The notes under the pieces are model-generated. The model saw only the letters and a list, made by a program, of their open reading frames with translations. It did no database searches and had not been told where the DNA came from. DNA of 64,000 bases from the NCBI GenBank assembly GCA_021824635.1, contig JAKAKD010000083.1, positions 1 to 64,000 on the forward strand, given 5' to 3'. Shown here piece by piece: positions 1 through 9,805 of this stretch. Source of the stretch: Bacteroidota bacterium (GTDB lineage Bacteria; Bacteroidota; Ignavibacteria; Ignavibacteriales; Melioribacteraceae). How positions within the stretch are numbered: position 1 is the first letter of the stretch; every line of letters starts with the position of its first letter. Made by a program: the position numbers and the translations under genes.

Positions 1-2544
1 GAATTGTTCCAATGTCTGAGAATTGATTTTAAACTCAACAGTTTTTGTCTGGTTTGGCTTCAAAGAGATCCGCTCAAAACCTTTAAGAGATTTAATTGCA
101 CCGAATGAATTAAAAATATTTCCGTAATTATAAAGCTGAACAACTTCTTCGCCAAAGACTTTCCCGGTATTCTTCACATCAACAGATAATTTTACTGAAT
201 CACCCACACAAATTTTGTCTTTGCTTAAACGCAGATTGCTGTATTCAAACGCGGTATAACTTAATCCATATCCGAACGGATATAAAACTTCTCCATCAAA
301 ATATCTATAAGTTCTTCCATGTGATTTACCAACCACGGACACTGAAGAATTCCCATTCACATAAGTATAATTTTCGCTGCTCATGTTATAATCTTTGAAA
401 TCTGGAAGTTGATCAACAGATTTATAGAATGCCACCGGCAATCTTCCGGCGGGATTATAATCGCCGAAAAGAACATCTGCAATGGCTCTTCCAGCAGCTT
501 GTCCTCCGTACCAGGCTTCAATTATTGCAGGAATATTTTTATCTGCCCAATTAATCGAAAGAGCGCTTCCGTTTATAAGCACCAGTACAATCGGTTTTCC
601 CAGCGCATAAATTTTTTCTAATAATTTTTCTTGAGTCTCCGGCAAATCCAGATTTGTTCTGTCGCCTCCCTTAAATCCCTTTACATCAATATTTAGCTCT
701 TCTCCTTCGAGCCGAGGTGATAGCCCCAAGAACATTATAGCCAAATCGCTTTTCTTTACGGCTTCGATCGCACTCTCTTCGGCATTGTCATCCGGTACAG
801 ACCAGAGTAACTGCATTTGTGCGTATCGGCGATAAGCAAAAAATTCTATTCTGATTTTATATAATTTGTCTGCGTCAAGTCTAACATTTTGATAAACTTT
901 ATTAGGATGATGCTCGCCGTTAAATTTTACGAGCAAAGAATCGTCCAGATAAATATTGAAGCCGTTAAAACCGTAGCCACCGATTTGATAAGTCCCGGAT
1001 TTTTTCGGTGCAATATATCCGGTCCATCGAACACTTATATTTTCTCCATAAAAATTGTCTTTAGAACTTGGAAGCCATTTGAAATCAATATTCTTATCAA
1101 CTCTAATTATAGCGGGTTTACCTTTCCATTCCGTATTATCAAAGTACTCTCCATACAATCCGTTTTGTTTTTTGTCAGTTGAAGTAAAAAGAAAATCAGC
1201 GGGAATAGTTTCCATGTATGGAATTCCATCTGTAATGTTGCATCCTCTTTCAAAAATAATTTTGGAATTCTTTCCTACTTTTTGAATAATTCCGTTTAGA
1301 GGAGTGATAGAGTTTGAAGGCGTTCCGTTATAATTACCAAGAAGAATTTCTTCATCGTTCGCATTTGGTCCAATGACGGCAATGGTCTTAATATTTTTTT
1401 TGAGAGGAAGAAGATTATTTTCATTCTTTAATAGGACAATTGATTTTTTTGCCGCTTCTTCCGCAAGTTTTTGATTCTTCTTCGAATCAACTATATCCAT
1501 CTTTAATTTTGAATACGGAACCATTGATGGCGGATCGAATATTCCAAGTTTTAAACGGGCTTCCATCAATCTTTTCAAAGAGAGATCAATTTCTTCCTCA
1601 GTTACTAATCCTTTTTGAATTGCGTCGCTCAATGCCGGATAAGAATTACCACATTCAAGATCGGTTCCCGCTTTCACGGCAAGAGCAGAAGCTTCTGCCG
1701 CATCTTTAGTCTGTTTATGAAACTGATATATATCTGATATTGCCCAGCAATCTGAAACCACGTAACCCTTAAAGCCCCATTCTTCACGGAGAATTTTTTC
1801 GAGTAATGGGTCATTGCTGCAGCAAGCTTTACCTCTCAGACTATTATACGCACACATCAACGATTGGACATGTCCATCTTGAACGCTCATCTTAAATGCC
1901 GGCAAATATGTTTCGCGCAAATCGTACTCACTTACATTCGCATCAAATGAATGACGGTCTGGTTCGGGCCCACTATGAACGGCAAAATGTTTTGCTGTTA
2001 CAACTACTTTCAAATATTTCGAATCATTTCCCTGCAAACCTTTTATAAACTGAACTGCCGTTTGTCCGGTGAGATAAGGATCTTCGCCGTATGTTTCCAT
2101 GCCTCGTCCCCACCTTGGATCGCGAAAGATGTTGATATTAGGCGACCAGAAAGTTAATCCTTGATATATTCCTCTTTTGCCTCGTTGAACAGCATCATTA
2201 TATTTCGCGCGGGCTTCATCAGAAATTGCACTGCCGACTTTGTACATTAAATTTTTATCCCACATCGCGGCTAAGCCAATTGCTTGAGAAAACACAGTTG
2301 CCAATCCGTTACGTGCAACTCCGTGAAGACATTCATTCCACCAGTTATATTTAGGAATACCAAGCCGTTCGATTGCCGGGGCATCATAATTCATTTGAGA
2401 AATCTTTTCCTTGAGCGTCATACGGGAGACAAGGTCAGTCGCCCGTTCTTCTACAGATAATTTCGTATTCTGAAAAGGAAATTCATTTTTCTGCTGTGCG
2501 AATAACGAAACCGACAACAATATGAGAATAAATATATTCTTCAT
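1..2544 (-). CDS. GH3 beta-glucosidase/beta-xylosidase with PA14 insert (3' end cut by window edge)
   Basis: Secreted family 3 glycoside hydrolase that should remove terminal beta-glucosyl or beta-xylosyl units from oligosaccharides. I read 848 codons in frame. A Sec signal peptide covers about residues 1-17. The GH3 N-terminal barrel carries the SDCW motif with the nucleophile Asp265 (family knowledge). The GH3 C-terminal alpha/beta domain is interrupted by a PA14 carbohydrate-binding domain at roughly residues 460-580. A fibronectin III-like domain begins near residue 770 and runs off the window, so only the last few dozen residues are missing. The ATG is preceded by an AGAGG ribosome-binding site. 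It is the third gene of a minus-strand run with a second glycosidase and an S9 peptidase. Substrate choice between glucoside and xyloside cannot be read from the sequence. Confidence 0.93.
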   Translation of the reverse strand, partial: MKNIFILILLSVSLFAQQKNEFPFQNTKLSVEERATDLVSRMTLKEKISQMNYDAPAIERLGIPKYNWWNECLHGVARNGLATVFSQAIGLAAMWDKNLMYKVGSAISDEARAKYNDAVQRGKRGIYQGLTFWSPNINIFRDPRWGRGMETYGEDPYLTGQTAVQFIKGLQGNDSKYLKVVVTAKHFAVHSGPEPDRHSFDANVSEYDLRETYLPAFKMSVQDGHVQSLMCAYNSLRGKACCSNDPLLEKILREEWGFKGYVVSDCWAISDIYQFHKQTKDAAEASALAVKAGTDLECGNSYPALSDAIQKGLVTEEEIDLSLKRLMEARLKLGIFDPPSMVPYSKLKMDIVDSKKNQKLAEEAAKKSIVLLKNENNLLPLKKNIKTIAVIGPNANDEEILLGNYNGTPSNSITPLNGIIQKVGKNSKIIFERGCNITDGIPYMETIPADFLFTSTDKKQNGLYGEYFDNTEWKGKPAIIRVDKNIDFKWLPSSKDNFYGENISVRWTGYIAPKKSGTYQIGGYGFNGFNIYLDDSLLVKFNGEHHPNKVYQNVRLDADKLYKIRIEFFAYRRYAQMQLLWSVPDDNAEESAIEAVKKSDLAIMFLGLSPRLEGEELNIDVKGFKGGDRTNLDLPETQEKLLEKIYALGKPIVLVLINGSALSINWADKNIPAIIEAWYGGQAAGRAIADVLFGDYNPAGRLPVAFYKSVDQLPDFKDYNMSSENYTYVNGNSSVSVVGKSHGRTYRYFDGEVLYPFGYGLSYTAFEYSNLRLSKDKICVGDSVKLSVDVKNTGKVFGEEVVQLYNYGNIFNSFGAIKSLKGFERISLKPNQTKTVEFKINSQTLEQF

Positions 2545-2590
2545 AATTACCTCTTTATAGATCATGGCCGAAAAAACTAATTTATCTCTG

Positions 2591-5500
2591 TCAATGTTCT
2601 AATTTTAGTTTCACAGTTTTGTTCAGATATTTTGATGAACTCTTTTCAAACTCAACTGCAATTTTATAAACTGAGCCATCCAAAGAAATAATTTTTCCAT
2701 TCTCAGCATTAGTAATTTTATTATCCGCACAGTAAACTTTCATTTCATTCGTGCTGCCGCTCTTTCCTTGAACCTCAATAGAATATATTTTTCCCTCAAG
2801 TTTATCGGAGAGTATTCTAAATCCTTTTGAAGAATCGTTTGGTTTCGGAAGAACAATCTCGGGCAAAACAGATATTCCGCCGGAATGAAGAATTTCGATC
2901 TTACACGATTTATAAAGTACTAAGGATAAATGAATTGTTGAATTGTTCAATTGCTCGATTGCAGTCTGCTTACCATTGATAAATAAGTTGTTCAATTTTG
3001 TCCCGTTAGCAAATGAGGGATTGAATTCTATTTGTATTGGACAAGAAGAAGGAGATGTAAAATTAAATTCAGTTTTTCCGTTTTCCCGTTTCATTTCAAA
3101 ATTTACAAAAGCATTCCCGATTTTAATCTGTTCAACTTTTACCCAATTCCAGTCGGCAGGAAAACGCGGCGAGAGTTTTAAAATATTTTTTTGAGCATCC
3201 ACTTCCAATCCGAGCATTCCTTCAATTGCCGGTTGAAGCACCATTGTTTCACTCCAAGCTTGATGCGAACAAACTCCCGAAGGCTTATATTCTGCACCGT
3301 TTAAAACTTCTTCCATAAAACCAAGCTGCCAATTTTTGTAAACGAGCAGATTATTCATTACATGAGTAAATCCTTGAACTGCATTTCCATTCTTATACTC
3401 TGCAAGTGCGGACCACCCGGTGAAGAGCGGCCAGACACTTCCGGTATGATAACCGCGCGGATTGAAGATTGGACTGTCTTCGCGTAGGATTCTAACTCCC
3501 CAATCAGATGAGAAATAATTTTCCGCAAAAGCATTTACAACTTTTTTAGCTTTAGTACTTTCGAGCATATCAAAATAAACCGGCACTGCCGCAAGCACGG
3601 TTTTTTCTGAATTGAATTTTCCATCTTTCATTTTGGAAAAACTTAGAAAATCATTTCCCTTATTCCAGAATTCATCATTAATTATTTTTTTTACCGTTCT
3701 GGATTCATCATCATATTTTTTGCTTTCTTCATTCGAACCGATTGCCTTAGCCATTCTGCGCGCTTCATTAAGAGCTTCCGACCAGCATGCCGCAAGATAA
3801 ACTTCCGTATGAGCGGTATAAAGTCCGCCCCCTTCAACCCACCCATGTCCAACATTTGTATTTTCGATCAAATGATCTTTGTCGGTATCGGTTGAATAAC
3901 AGAAGTCAATTGCTTTTTTGATGTGCGTCCAATTCTGTTTAATAAATTCTACATCACCGGTATGTTGAAGATATCTTCCCGCAAGAATTATATAAAGTGG
4001 AGTTGCATCCGCCGCATCGTAATGAACCGCACCGGAAGTAGTCAGTTCGTGAAATATTTTTCCATTTAAATCTTGATACTTATTGAAGAACTCAAGAACT
4101 AATTTAACTTTTTCAAAATCTCCGTAATCAAGTAAAGCAAAACTACTCCACACGCCGTCTCTGCCAAAATACCACGCATAACCGGGACGTCCGTTAATTT
4201 TTTGTCCGCCATCCCATCCCTTTGCCGTTGTTGAATAACCTGCGACAAGAGATTTACCAATTCCCGGAGTGTTCACAAAGAACCGATCAGTTCCAACAAG
4301 TGCCCATCTATAACCCTCATTGAAATCTTTGTCCGGAGTTGTAATCATTAATGAGTTATTGAAAAATTTATGAGTGTAATCAATCGCAGAATTAAAAACG
4401 TTTTCCGGATTGGAAATTGCCGAACGGTATTCGTTAATTGTTTTATGAATTCCTTCATTCGAAGCAGAGATTACGATATCAAGATTATCATTCGGTCCAA
4501 GATTAAATTGTGAGCATGCGGCAATTTGAGAATTCTCGGTTGAGATTCCAATTAGATGAGAATCAAAATTTTCAAAATGTCCAATGTTTCTATCAACCGG
4601 TTTTTTATCTGCGCCGACAACGCTAACAAAATCTCCGCTCTCATTCTTTACAACAAATGCATTGAGCGCATCATTCCAGCTATAATAGATAGAGCCGGTA
4701 GTCTTTTCCGAATAAGGCCACATGAAACGTAAGTTGCTTTTAAATCTCACAACCAATTTCAAAGAAACATTTCCTCTTAATTCATAATGAACAATTGCTG
4801 TTGGTTTGGTTATAGATGTTGTGATTATCTCCGTGAGTATTGAGTTGCCTAATTTATATGTACGCATAAAAGATTCCGGCTTCACTTCAACTTTAGTCGG
4901 AATATTTTTTAACCATAAGACAGAATCATCTTTGACAATTCCAGTTTCATAATCCCGCAGAGCCATGAACGGATGCGCCCAGATTTCATCAATGCCGGCT
5001 TTTTCTTTTCCCATAACAAGCATACGCTGCCCGGCAACATTCCAATAATTATCTGTAGCAGTTTCATTAACAAGCTTCAATGAAGCGGAATTATTTTTCC
5101 ATGTTGTGGCTTTCAATGAACTTACCGACACGGCCTTATCAATTTTTATTTCAGAGAGTAAAACTTGAACCGGTTTATAATTCCAATAGCGTTTTATTTC
5201 TTTATCATATTTTCCTGCAAGATAGTTCATGCAGTTTTGGGTAAATAATTCTAAGTGATCGCTGCTATTATTTTTTATTGAGAAATATGTGTAAGCTCCG
5301 ACCGCAAGAATTTTTCCCTTACCAAATTTATATTCAACAGCAAGCCGCAAGTCTTCTTTCATGTTGATGTAAGCCCAGTCAACCGCAATAACTTTTCCAT
5401 TTTGCGGAATCGCTTCTCCGAAAAATCCGATCTGCCTTGTTTTCATATCTTGTATTGGATTAAAAATGTAGGCGCCGCCATTAAGCCCATTAAATATTGG

Positions 5501-5953
5501 GTGAGAACGAAATGAATGTAATCCCAGCTTTCGTCCGTAACCGTCATCAATGGCTTCAACATATTTTACTGTCGGCACTACGCTTTCTAACCCAAGAGTA
5601 TTTAAGTATTTCATCGCGTCAAGAGTAAGAAACAGATTGCCGCCGTTCTTAATATAATTTTTAAGAGCGGAAATAAAATGTGGATCTGTTTCTTCTTTCG
5701 TCAACTCAGTTGAGTCGGGGCGGTGAATCCAGATAATTTTATAATTGTGAATTGAGAATTGATAATTGATAATTTGATTTGTGTTAATTAATTCTGTTTT
5801 AAAAGCTTTATCATTTTTCAGAAATTCATATGCGGCTTTTACTTCGGGGTTATTTTCAATGGCGTTATTAAAATCCGTGAATCCGACTTTTATTTGCGCC
5901 GATATGGTCATTGATAAAAAAAAGAAAAGAATAAGAGGGAGTTTGACGCGCAT
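2591..5953 (-). CDS. Large secreted glycosidase: amidotransferase-like N-terminal domain plus six-hairpin (debranching-enzyme-like) domain
   Basis: 1120 residues with a Sec signal peptide (about 1-19). Residues about 20-235 look like a ThuA/class I glutamine-amidotransferase-like domain with no obvious catalytic Cys. The middle is a beta-rich region. Residues about 540-930 match the alpha/alpha toroid of amylo-alpha-1,6-glucosidase/GH15-type enzymes; visible motifs are WYFGRDGVW, DAADATPLY, WVEGGG and GYHTGSVWP. The C-terminal part is beta-sandwich-like. GGAG lies just before the ATG. The gene follows the S9 peptidase gene and precedes the GH3 gene by 46 bp, which suggests joint use of imported or extracellular glycans. 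Two degenerate short-period repeat arrays lie inside the reading frame, one near residue 65 and one near residue 1000. The exact glycoside family is not certain. Confidence 0.8.
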   Translation of the reverse strand: MRVKLPLILFFFLSMTISAQIKVGFTDFNNAIENNPEVKAAYEFLKNDKAFKTELINTNQIINYQFSIHNYKIIWIHRPDSTELTKEETDPHFISALKNYIKNGGNLFLTLDAMKYLNTLGLESVVPTVKYVEAIDDGYGRKLGLHSFRSHPIFNGLNGGAYIFNPIQDMKTRQIGFFGEAIPQNGKVIAVDWAYINMKEDLRLAVEYKFGKGKILAVGAYTYFSIKNNSSDHLELFTQNCMNYLAGKYDKEIKRYWNYKPVQVLLSEIKIDKAVSVSSLKATTWKNNSASLKLVNETATDNYWNVAGQRMLVMGKEKAGIDEIWAHPFMALRDYETGIVKDDSVLWLKNIPTKVEVKPESFMRTYKLGNSILTEIITTSITKPTAIVHYELRGNVSLKLVVRFKSNLRFMWPYSEKTTGSIYYSWNDALNAFVVKNESGDFVSVVGADKKPVDRNIGHFENFDSHLIGISTENSQIAACSQFNLGPNDNLDIVISASNEGIHKTINEYRSAISNPENVFNSAIDYTHKFFNNSLMITTPDKDFNEGYRWALVGTDRFFVNTPGIGKSLVAGYSTTAKGWDGGQKINGRPGYAWYFGRDGVWSSFALLDYGDFEKVKLVLEFFNKYQDLNGKIFHELTTSGAVHYDAADATPLYIILAGRYLQHTGDVEFIKQNWTHIKKAIDFCYSTDTDKDHLIENTNVGHGWVEGGGLYTAHTEVYLAACWSEALNEARRMAKAIGSNEESKKYDDESRTVKKIINDEFWNKGNDFLSFSKMKDGKFNSEKTVLAAVPVYFDMLESTKAKKVVNAFAENYFSSDWGVRILREDSPIFNPRGYHTGSVWPLFTGWSALAEYKNGNAVQGFTHVMNNLLVYKNWQLGFMEEVLNGAEYKPSGVCSHQAWSETMVLQPAIEGMLGLEVDAQKNILKLSPRFPADWNWVKVEQIKIGNAFVNFEMKRENGKTEFNFTSPSSCPIQIEFNPSFANGTKLNNLFINGKQTAIEQLNNSTIHLSLVLYKSCKIEILHSGGISVLPEIVLPKPNDSSKGFRILSDKLEGKIYSIEVQGKSGSTNEMKVYCADNKITNAENGKIISLDGSVYKIAVEFEKSSSKYLNKTVKLKLEH
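2932..2963. repeat. Octamer array inside a coding sequence
   Basis: Four consecutive 8-bp units read GAATTGTT, GAATTGTT, CAATTGCT and CGATTGCA. They lie in frame in the C-terminal part of the large glycosidase gene and encode an N/Q/T/I-rich stretch. Unit and period are seen directly; how the array arose is unknown. Confidence 0.6.
5741..5775. repeat. Heptad (7-bp period) array inside a coding sequence
   Basis: Five 7-bp units: ATAATTG, TGAATTG, AGAATTG, ATAATTG, ATAATTT. The array is in frame in the N-terminal domain of the large glycosidase and encodes NYQFSIHNY on the coding strand, which is almost G-free here. A closely matching array occurs in the Memo-like gene near 16.3 kb. Confidence 0.75.
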
Positions 5954-6031
5954 AGATTTACTCCGAGAAATTTGGAAGAAATGACTAATTGAAAATTGGT
6001 AAACTTGGAGAGAAATTCCAAAAGAAAAGAG

Positions 6032-6050
6032 GGCGGCGCAATGCCGCCCA
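6032..6050 (-). terminator. Rho-independent terminator of the S9 peptidase gene
   Basis: GGGCGGC and GCCGCCC form a perfect 7-bp stem with a 5-nt loop. On the minus strand it is followed by a T-rich tract (TCTTTTCTTTT). It lies directly after the peptidase stop codon and before the next minus-strand gene. Confidence 0.85.
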
Positions 6051-6058
6051 TAAGAGAT

Positions 6059-8314
6059 TTATTTTGCACCAGCCGGTAAATTATCGTGTAAATATTTTGT
6101 AAGAAGATTATAAAGATGAAGCGTTGTTCCTTCGCCTTCATAAATTCCATGAGAACGGTTAGGGTAAGCCATCATTGTAAACGGTTTGTTGTATTTTATC
6201 AATTCGTTAATCACAAACTCAGCATTTTGATAATGAACATTATCGTCACCGGTTCCATGTACAATTAAAAGATTACCTTTCAAATTTTTCGCATTAGTGT
6301 AAACAGAACATTTTTCGTAAACGCTGTCAACAGTCGAAGGCAATCCCATATAACGTTCTTGATAAATTGTATCGTAAAATCTTTCATTGCTAACAGCGGC
6401 AACAGCCATTCCGGTTTTATAAATATCCGGATATCTGAACATAAGCTGAAGAGTTTCCGAACCGCCGCCGCTCCAGCCCCAGACACCAATTCTTTCCGGA
6501 TCCATGAAACTCCATTTCTGCATAAGCGCCTTTGCCGCCGCCACTTGATCGGCTGAATTTAGAATTCCGATTTTTTTATAAATTGATTTTCTCCATTCTC
6601 GTCCGCGCGGTGCGGGTGTTCCTCTGTTATCAACGCTTACTATTATATAACCTTGTTGCGCAAACATTAAATACCATAAATATTGAGCTCCGCCCCATCT
6701 ATCAACAACTGTTTGAGCTGCCGGTTCGGTGTAAACATAAAAAAGAACCGGATATTTTTTTGAAGGATCGAAATCAGACGGTTTTATCATCCAGCCATCT
6801 AAGCTAACGCCATCGCCAATATCAACTTTGAAAAATTCCGTAGGAACTCTTTTTAATGCTTCGATTTTTTCAGCAAGTTTTTTATTCTCAACTAATCTCT
6901 TGATTATTTTATGTTCGGGAAGTTTAATCAAATTACTTATTGGCGGAGTGTCCGATGAGGAGAAAGAATGAATCGCATAATTGGCACCGTCGGAAATTTG
7001 GTAACTGTTGCTTCCGCTGAATTCTTTCGGCGTAATCCGTTCCAATTTTCCGTTACCGTTTAGAGAAACTCTAAACAAATATCTTTGTGCGGCGTTATCG
7101 GGTGACGCCATAAAGTAAACCCATCCATCTTTTTCATCTATACTTTGTACATCTATAACATCATATTTACCCGGTGTAAGAAGCTTTGTTTTTTGTCCGT
7201 CTCTTGAAATTAAATAGAGATGTCGCCATCCGTCCCGTTCGCTGACCCATGTGAATTCTTTCCCCTTGTTCATCCAGTTCATATCATCGTTAATATCAAT
7301 CCACGCATCATCTGTTTCCGTGAGAATTGTTTTCATTTCACCGGTACTTGCTTTGCCAAGCATAACATCATTTCTGTTTTGAAGACGGTTCAGATGCTGA
7401 ATAACAATTTCATCCGAGTTTGCCGCCCAATCCATTCTTGCTATGTAGTTGTTACGCGGATCGCCGGGTACTTTCATCCAGATCGTAGATCCTCCGTCAA
7501 TACTCACAACTCCAACTTTTCCGGCGGAATTTGTTGTACCCGCTTTTGGATATTGAACCGGAATAATTTTGGAATAGAGTGAATCGGTATTGTTAATCAT
7601 ATAAAACACACCGATGCCAGACGCATCTAGCTGCCAATAGGCAATTGATTTGCTGTCCGGGCTCCATCTGAATCCGTCGCGCAAATCAAGTTCTTCTTCA
7701 TAAACCCAATCGAATGTTCCATTGATGATTGTTGTTGAACCGTCAAACGTTAGCTGAGTAATTTTTCCATCGGATAGATTTTCTACATAAACATTATGCT
7801 CACGGACATAACCCACCATCTTTTCGTCCGGAGAAAATTTTGCGAACATTAATGTTGACGGTTTGGTATCGCCTCCCATTTTTTGAAGCTTTCCGGTTTT
7901 TAGATTAAGAACATAGTAATCGCCTCTTGTATTTTGACGCCACACTCTTGCTGTATTCGTAAAAATCATTAGCATATCACTCTTTGGCGACCAGATGTAA
8001 TTACTAATGGATAATGGTTTAGTTTGTCCTTCCGGAATTAAAAGTTTAGCAGAAACCATAATTTCCCGCGCACCGGTTTCGCTTTCGTACTTAACTATAT
8101 CTCTTCCGCCGGGCACATCTTTAGATGATTCAAGGGTTGTATAATATTTTCCATCTTCAATGAAACGGGCTGGTCCAAAACGCTCGCCCATAAATTCCGG
8201 ACTGTTGAAGATTCTATCAATTGTTAGAAGTGATTTGTCTTCTTGCTGTGCATAATACGGCTGTACAAAAATTATTATAAGGAATAGAAAATAAAACTTT
8301 CTAATTTTTTTCAT
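6059..8314 (-). CDS. S9 family prolyl peptidase, dipeptidyl peptidase IV type
   Basis: Exported serine peptidase that should cleave dipeptides after proline (or alanine) from peptide N-termini. It has 751 residues, usual for the DPP IV family. A signal peptide ends near residue 22. A beta-propeller (DPPIV N-terminal domain) fills about 100-480 and an alpha/beta-hydrolase domain about 530-745. The catalytic triad is visible: Ser615 in GWSGGG, Asp in GTGDDNVH near 690, and His722 in NRSHG. GAGG precedes the ATG. It is the first gene of the minus-strand run and has its own terminator downstream. Confidence 0.95.
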   Translation of the reverse strand: MKKIRKFYFLFLIIIFVQPYYAQQEDKSLLTIDRIFNSPEFMGERFGPARFIEDGKYYTTLESSKDVPGGRDIVKYESETGAREIMVSAKLLIPEGQTKPLSISNYIWSPKSDMLMIFTNTARVWRQNTRGDYYVLNLKTGKLQKMGGDTKPSTLMFAKFSPDEKMVGYVREHNVYVENLSDGKITQLTFDGSTTIINGTFDWVYEEELDLRDGFRWSPDSKSIAYWQLDASGIGVFYMINNTDSLYSKIIPVQYPKAGTTNSAGKVGVVSIDGGSTIWMKVPGDPRNNYIARMDWAANSDEIVIQHLNRLQNRNDVMLGKASTGEMKTILTETDDAWIDINDDMNWMNKGKEFTWVSERDGWRHLYLISRDGQKTKLLTPGKYDVIDVQSIDEKDGWVYFMASPDNAAQRYLFRVSLNGNGKLERITPKEFSGSNSYQISDGANYAIHSFSSSDTPPISNLIKLPEHKIIKRLVENKKLAEKIEALKRVPTEFFKVDIGDGVSLDGWMIKPSDFDPSKKYPVLFYVYTEPAAQTVVDRWGGAQYLWYLMFAQQGYIIVSVDNRGTPAPRGREWRKSIYKKIGILNSADQVAAAKALMQKWSFMDPERIGVWGWSGGGSETLQLMFRYPDIYKTGMAVAAVSNERFYDTIYQERYMGLPSTVDSVYEKCSVYTNAKNLKGNLLIVHGTGDDNVHYQNAEFVINELIKYNKPFTMMAYPNRSHGIYEGEGTTLHLYNLLTKYLHDNLPAGAK

Positions 8315-8485
8315 GATTGCCTCAATTATTTCGGATTGATAATAAATTGACTCTGATTCGACGCTCAGACTTCATTTTATGTTTCGAGGGATACTTTTAA
8401 AAGTGAAGTAGAATGTTAGACTGTCCAAAATATGGTCTCACTTCCAGCTCTTATACTTCTTACCTCTCACATTTCACGTTGATTG

Positions 8486-8557
8486 TACCCCCAGCAGGAG
8501 TCGAACCTGCGCGCATGGCTCCGGAGGCCACTGCTCTATCCACTGAGCTATGGGGGC
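8486..8557 (-). tRNA. trnR: tRNA-Arg (anticodon CCG)
   Basis: A complete cloverleaf can be folded on the minus strand. The 7-bp acceptor stem closes with a G-U pair, the anticodon loop is CTCCGGA (anticodon CCG), the T arm contains GGTTCGACTCC and the discriminator is A. No CCA end is encoded. Confidence 0.96.
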
Positions 8558-8877
8558 AAAGAAATTATTTTTCTATCTATAATTTAGGAATTTTTATAAT
8601 GAGAGCGGCTAGATATTATTTCTAAAAATCTATGCGGAAAAGCAATTTAATTTTAGTTTGTATCGCTCACCCGCAAAAATAAATTTCAACTTCTTACAGC
8701 TTGTTCTAATTACGGGACAACATTCAAACAGAAATTCATTGGCTGCAAAATTATATAAAAAATTTATTGCTCAGGAACAAAAATATATTTCAGTTATAAA
8801 AGAAAGAGCAATTTCTGCTTATTTACTTTTATTATAATTTACTAATTTATCGGTGTAATTATTTGAAAGGTGTAACC
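8558..8877. other. Intergenic stretch, nothing recognised
   Basis: About 320 bp of AT-rich sequence between the tRNA-Arg gene and the next plus-strand gene. I see no RNA fold, repeat or credible small ORF. It should hold the promoters of the flanking genes, but no clear promoter can be named. Confidence 0.4.
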
Positions 8878-9396
8878 GTGCCGACGACAACAAAAAAAAT
8901 TGTAACCGAAGTTGTAGCTTCTCTTAAAAAACTTCCTTCACCGGAAAAGAAAAGCAAAACTTTTTGGGATTACCTTAAAGAACAGCTCTATTCCGAAAGC
9001 CAATGGGACCAGAACGACCTTAAAGTGATTGAGAAAGAAATTAATTCCCATCTGAATAAAATCGAGAAAAAAGATCTTACCGAAATGTGGAAAAGTACCG
9101 ACAAGGGATTTGAAAAACTTGACGAGGATAAAAAAGTTGATGTGAAAGAGATGAAAGAAGATCTAACCGATGAAATGCTCGGTCAAGTTATGGATAGAAT
9201 GGACGACAACTATTCTTCTAAAGACAGCTATTTCTCTCAGCCCGAAGCTACTTACGTTTCGGAGAAAAAGGAAGGAACAGATGATCTTGACGATGACGCC
9301 GAACCGGACAAAATTGATGACGAAGAGATTGATCTTGAAGACAAAGATATTTTTGATGATGGAGAGTTTGACGAAGATGAAGAGAGCCGTTTTTAG
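8878..9396 (+). CDS. Hypothetical highly acidic cytoplasmic protein
   Basis: No family recognised. The first half is Lys/Glu-rich and helical-looking. The last third is a run of Asp/Glu, probably disordered. There is no signal peptide or membrane segment. I prefer the GTG start because AAAGG stands 7 nt before it; a TTG start 15 nt upstream is possible and would add five residues. The end overlaps the start of the next gene by 20 bp, so the two are probably translated together. Confidence 0.65.
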   Translation: MPTTTKKIVTEVVASLKKLPSPEKKSKTFWDYLKEQLYSESQWDQNDLKVIEKEINSHLNKIEKKDLTEMWKSTDKGFEKLDEDKKVDVKEMKEDLTDEMLGQVMDRMDDNYSSKDSYFSQPEATYVSEKKEGTDDLDDDAEPDKIDDEEIDLEDKDIFDDGEFDEDEESRF

Positions 9397-9805
9397 TTTA
9401 ATATTGCTTTTGATATTCTCCGTTCCCGCTTTAAGTCAGTCAAAAGTTGACAGCTTGAGTAGAACAGAAACACCTTTGAGCTTTTCCTCATACTTTAATC
9501 CTTATAATAATTTTTCCGATACCTATTTTTTTAACGAACTGAATAATCTAAGAATCAATTCATATTCCATTGACGACTCTTCTTCCATCTGGATGAGAAC
9601 ACGCATGCAGTTAGCCGGAATGTTCGACCATGACAATACAGACCGTAGTATGCAATCAGACATTCTCAACGCATTGAGCCAGCAATACAGCGCTTCTCAA
9701 AGTTTAAAAACACTTAGAAGCATTCTCGGTACAGTTCAAGTCGGGGCTGTAGGGTATCTTGCCTATCAGCATTTGAAGAAATACGGATTTCTGAAAAGAA
9801 AATAA
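9377..9805 (+). CDS. Hypothetical exported protein with C-terminal hydrophobic segment
   Basis: 142 residues from an ATG inside the end of the acidic-protein gene, in another frame. A clear Sec signal peptide (MKRAVFSLILLLIFSVPALS) covers residues 1-20. A Ser/Asn/Tyr-rich middle follows. A hydrophobic stretch near residues 118-133 precedes a basic tail (KKYGFLKRK), so it may be anchored in the inner membrane. The same frame stays open upstream, but those residues are the out-of-frame image of the acidic gene. No family recognised. Confidence 0.7.
   Translation: MKRAVFSLILLLIFSVPALSQSKVDSLSRTETPLSFSSYFNPYNNFSDTYFFNELNNLRINSYSIDDSSSIWMRTRMQLAGMFDHDNTDRSMQSDILNALSQQYSASQSLKTLRSILGTVQVGAVGYLAYQHLKKYGFLKRK

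Noticed and set aside
7220-7582. 120-codon plus-strand frame
   Set aside because: Antisense to the beta-propeller of the S9 peptidase.
9170-9376. In-frame upstream extension of the small exported protein
   Set aside because: It overlaps the acidic gene in another frame and would bury a clear signal peptide. The internal ATG at 9377 is a better start.
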